Of a stretch of DNA of 64,000 bases, positions 28,601-33,900 are shown one piece after another. The translations under genes were made by a program, and so were the position numbers. Source of the DNA: Allolobophora icterica. Its lineage: Eukaryota; Annelida; Clitellata; Crassiclitellata; Lumbricidae. Where the stretch lies: contig OY744611.1 in NCBI GenBank assembly GCA_963556255.1, positions 8,546,376 to 8,610,375 of the forward strand. The letters are read 5' to 3'. Position 1 is the stretch's first letter, and each line of letters begins with the position of its first letter. The notes under the pieces are model-generated. The model was not told the origin of the DNA and did no database searches. It saw only the letters and a program-made list of their open reading frames with translations.

Positions 28601-30892
28601 GTCGACAAATAAATACTGTAACAAAGCCTGTGAGTAACAACGCACCATAACTCGGTATTCAAATATTTTCACTGAGTACTGAAATATCCTAATTTTTTTA
28701 CTAAAATTCTTTCACTGGGCATTAAAAATACTAATCTTTGAGGATTAAAATACCTTAACATAGTATTATAAACCCTAATATCTCTGGGTTTTAAAGAACC
28801 TTATTAAAAGTATTAAAATACTAACACTTATGGGTATTAAATATCTTAGCTCAGAATTAAACTAACCTAATATCTCTGGGTATCAAAATACCCTAACTTA
28901 GCATTGAGATAGATACACCAATCTTTGGGCATTAATGTACCTTAACTAAGTATAAGAATGCCCCAAAACATATGGATATTAAAAACCATAACAGTATAAT
29001 ACACAGGTATCTTTTGGTATTAACATACCCTAAGTGGATCTCAAAATACCCTAAAGTATTTATCTACTGGTATTAAAATACCTAAAGTGGATATCAAAAT
29101 ACCCTAAAGTATTTATCTATTGGTAATAAAATACCCGAAGTTGATATCAAGTACCCAGATTACCCAGAATCCTACCTTATCCGTGTAGATGGACAGTTGA
29201 TGCATTGGATTGATGATGAGAATTGATTCTCCAGCATAGCTGTGAATAAGGTTACTGCCATAGCGTTGGCGTAGAGTGTGTAGCAGACATGATTCGTTCA
29301 GATAGCGCAACGATGCAAGCTCCTCCACTCGATCGAACTGGGGTGGATTTGCCTACAGTGATCAAAAAGGCATTAATCGACTGATTGACTGGTTGAGTGA
29401 CTGACTCACAGACTGAATGATTAACTGTTTCATAGACCGATTGGCCGACACTGATTATCTAAGTCATTGGTTGACTGGTTGACTGACTGACTGGATGACA
29501 GACTTACTGATTGATTCACTGATTGATTGGTTAACTGACTGACTGATTGATTGAACCTTGAAAGACTGAGCGATTGACTGATTGACTCCTTTTGACAGAC
29601 CAATTGACTAGCTGATTTACTGGCTTATTACTTGACTGGTTGACTGACTGATTGGTTGACTGGTTAATTAACTGATTACTGAATGATTGACTGACTGATG
29701 AACTAATCGATTGACTAGTTGGCAAACTGAGTGATTGACAGATTGATTGACAGATTGGTTGACTGATCGATTGACAAATTGATTGACTTGACAGACTGGG
29801 TGATTGATTGACTGTTGACAGACTGGGTGATTGACAGACTGATTGACTGACTGATTGTATCATTTAACAACTGATTACTTCCCTGACCAACTGCTACACT
29901 TACTTTTTCGACATCCTCCTCATCGACCTCAAGGACCTCTCCTCCATGTTCCATCTTCACTTTACACCTTCCCTCCGGAAGCTGGTCAAGTCCTTCGATG
30001 CCAGGAGTGCCAGCCTTGAGGACCCTGGCCGCAGCGAATCCCCCTTTATGCACTAGCCAGACCCTCTCCGCAGACAGCCAGACCTTCTCTGAAGCCAACT
30101 CGTCCTCAGATTTCTTCTGCGAAACAGAACACAACAATCGACTTCATTCATGTACTAGAATATCATCATGTAATACATGTATGTATCAAATTATTGCAAT
30201 AGCAACTATAATGACTGATTTATATAGACCAGCAGTTCTCAAACTTCTCTGGGTCGCGACCCACTTGTGAATATCTTCGCAGTCTCGGTACCCACTGTGT
30301 AAAATTAAGTATTGTTTACTAAAATTTGCTTCGTAAATTGGCATCGAAACATGCGGATTTACGTACAGCGCTTAGAAATTTAAAGCATTAAAAGGAAACT
30401 TAGGTAAAACAGTTTACAATTTATTACAGTCCAGCTAGTTCTAGCCCAGTCATAGCCAAATGTTATGGCTGCAAAAAATTAATGTTTCTCGACAAAATTT
30501 GGCGACCCACTTGCCAGAGCTTCGCGACCCACTTTTGGGTCGTAACCCACAGTTTGGGAAACACTGATATAGACCCTCTGTGTGGAAGCACTTACGAAAC
30601 AGAGACTATATCGAAAGACTAAGAAGCTCATGTCATAGGAGGCTATGCAAACAATTCCAGAAAGTTGGACAGACAACAGGATTAGTATAATTTAATAAGG
30701 TGAGCAGTCTCTTAAAAGAACCCCAAGAGGCAGATATGAGTATGTTCTTAGTCTCAGCATATAAGGGCAGATGACCAGTCCTCTCCTTCGCCGTCACGGC
30801 GCTGGCTGAGGAGGTTGCGGTAAACTCACAATTGCTCAGCATCATCGATTGATGCTTCATCATTAGGTAACGGCACTTTATAAATGCATATT

Positions 30893-30957
<65 letters not shown>

Positions 30958-33900
30958 TATTGTAATTGGTAGTAGTAGTATTAAACTGCATAAATGTATT
31001 AAGCATGCAAGGTCAATAAATCTAGTTCAAGGTTCCCACTCAATAACAGTCTCATAGTAGGAAAATCAAACCCGAACTCTCCCGGTTACAAGGTGAGTAC
31101 TCAATCAATTGGCCTCTGTGCCCCACGACATTAATCAATCAAATGACTCACTGATTGATTGATTGAAGATCAGGAAAAGACCCATTCACAAAGCTGTTAA
31201 CATTATTTACAGATGTGTATGTATGTACTATGTACGTAAGTACCTACATACACAGGAATGTACTATGTTTATATATGTTGGACCTAAAACACTTGCACCA
31301 TATGTCTTTGAACCTCCCAAAGTGACTGTATGTACATACAAGTCATACACACATGTATATATATACAAAACATAGGTGTTTACACATGTAGTCTAGATTG
31401 AGTCCTAGGGTATACATGTACCGGTATATATATATATTCTATATGTAATACATGTATATATAATATTCTAAATATATATATAAATTCTTTTATCTAGCCT
31501 ACATGCATTATATTATACAAGTGTGTCTGTTTGATGTATAAGGATGTAGATATTTCTAAGTTAAAACACAGCTACACACAAACATACACACAGACAAACA
31601 AACACACATACCCACAGACAAAAATACACAAACACAAACATAGACAAACATACACACAACAAACACGCACATTATACACCTGGTGTTTATGAAATTACCG
31701 CATTAGTTTTTTATGTGCATTTTAATAATGATTTATTTTGTGGTATCTCTCAACAGATAACCTTAGGGGCACTTGATAGTGTAATGGTTATGTGCTGGAC
31801 TGAGGTGGGGGTTCAAATCCCTGCAAGGGCAGAAATTTGGTTTGAGATTTAGGATCCAGCTGTGCCCCTAGCCAGTTCAGCTACAATGAGTACACTGTTG
31901 GTGGGAAGATGAGACGGCGAGGGAGAGAACTGGCCACCCACCCTCGTTTGCAGAGGCTAAGAAAATTAAGTCGCTAACACTTCATACCCATGAGTGCCTC
32001 AGGGCTAGCTTAAGGGACTGCAGCTCTTCTCTTATTCTCTCAGCAGTTAACCATATTAGGTTATTAAAATTATCTCCTGCAGAGATAAATAAGTATCAAA
32101 TTCTCTTATCTAATCTTCAGCGGGTGGAGGGAGAGAGATAGACAGACAGAGAGAGAAGGGGAACCTTGGTTGGTATTTGGAATTCTCAGACACCCTGTGG
32201 CACCAAATACTGACTGTTTTTGCTAGATCTGTCTCTGTCTGTCTGTCTGTCTGTCTGTCCATCCCTTCTGCGTAGGTGTGTCTTGCACTTAAATATCCTT
32301 TTCTTTTTATGTACGTCTCTATGTCTGTTTCTGTGTGTGTTTGTGTGTGTCTGTATGTATGTCTGTTTGTCTATCTGTCTCTCTCTGTCTTGAAACTTTC
32401 ATTTTACAGGACCTCCTTTGTTTGGTCTTTCTCTCTTCCTTCCTTATCAACAACAAGTCTCTCAGTTTCCCTCTTTCCATGCCCCACCTGCTCTTCCCTT
32501 CTCCCTTTCACTGCCTCTCCTTCCTCCATCCTCTTTCACATCACTCCCTCCCTCCCTTCTTCCTGTCCTCCTTTCCTCCCTGTCTCTCTCCCTTTCCATC
32601 CCCTTCCTCCTATTCTCAACCCTCCCTCTTTTCCTCCCTCTTTCTTCCAGGCTTCCTCCCCTTCTCTTTCCTCCCTCCATTGTCCCTTCTTCCCTTTCAC
32701 TTCCCATCCTCCTGTTGTCATTCCTCCCTCGTCCTCATTTCAGCCTGCCTCCACCTCTCTCCCTCTCCATGCCTTTACCATTGATAGCCAGACACATCTG
32801 GACCTTGTCTTGCTTAAATACCAAAACACAGCCGACTGCCAGTAAACAAAGCCTTAAAAGAAGCCAAGCAGAAGAAAGGCAGTTCCTTAATCCAGCCCAG
32901 CAAGCAGTCTTAGCGACTTCATTAATATGCTCAGCCTCAGAACAGGTTCTGGGCGTCACCAGAGCTAGATCAAGGATATGCTCTCTAGCCCCAGGGCCAA
33001 AACCGACTTGTACCTCAGCTCTATGTTAATTATACAAAAGTCCATGCTTAAGCTAACTCAAGAAGCAAGCAGCCATGGGTATGAATTGTTAGCGACTTCA
33101 TTTTCTTAGCCTCGGCATATGAGGGTGGATGACCAGTACTCTCCTTCGCCATCTCATCTTCCCATCGACAGAGTATGGTCAGTGTACTCTTTATAGCTGA
33201 ATATACTACAGATGGAACAGAAATCTTGAACCAAATTTCTGCCCTGGCAGGGATTTGAATCCCCGACCTCTCGACTGACAGTCCAGCGTGCTAACACTAT
33301 ACTTTACTATAATTATTGTTATTAATAATAATAATAATAATAATTAATCTAAACTGATCTGACCTGTTTATTCTGGTAGCGCAGACTTCCACTCCTTTTC
33401 AGCGTCCCTGAATTTCCATCTGGCGTTTCCGTGGCAACGTCTCCACCCTCCGCAGCCGATCTGAGACTCAACTCACTCAGCTCTGGGATCGTCTGGACTC
33501 GGAGTCGCACAGAGTCGCCACAGCTCTTTACAATCTCGATCACAGCCTCACGAGTCAAGTTCTCAACGTTTGATCCATTCACCTCGATCAGTCGATCGCC
33601 TGGCAGCAGTCCAGTATTCATATTCTTCGGACCTGGTTCGGCAAATATCACGGCACGTCGCCGCTCCGCTCCACCGCTTTCGGCGGCTCTTTCGAGGATC
33701 GCACCTTTCCGCAGCGTAAACCCAAAGTCGCCAGTTGTCTGTCGACGCAGAACTAAGTCACGCGACTTCGGACAGAGTGGAGCAGCGACGCTTGGGAGTT
33801 GCAGATCGACGTCATAGCTCTTCTCAGCTGGGCTTGGAGGCCGGATTATGACTGGGGCAGGTTTCGAAGGAGGTGGTTCGGCACTGGTGGTTTTCGATGT

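Noticed and set aside
32276..33029. Pro/Ser/Leu-rich ORFs of 150-200 codons
   Set aside because: Low-complexity polypyrimidine tract in intron 1, open in three frames.
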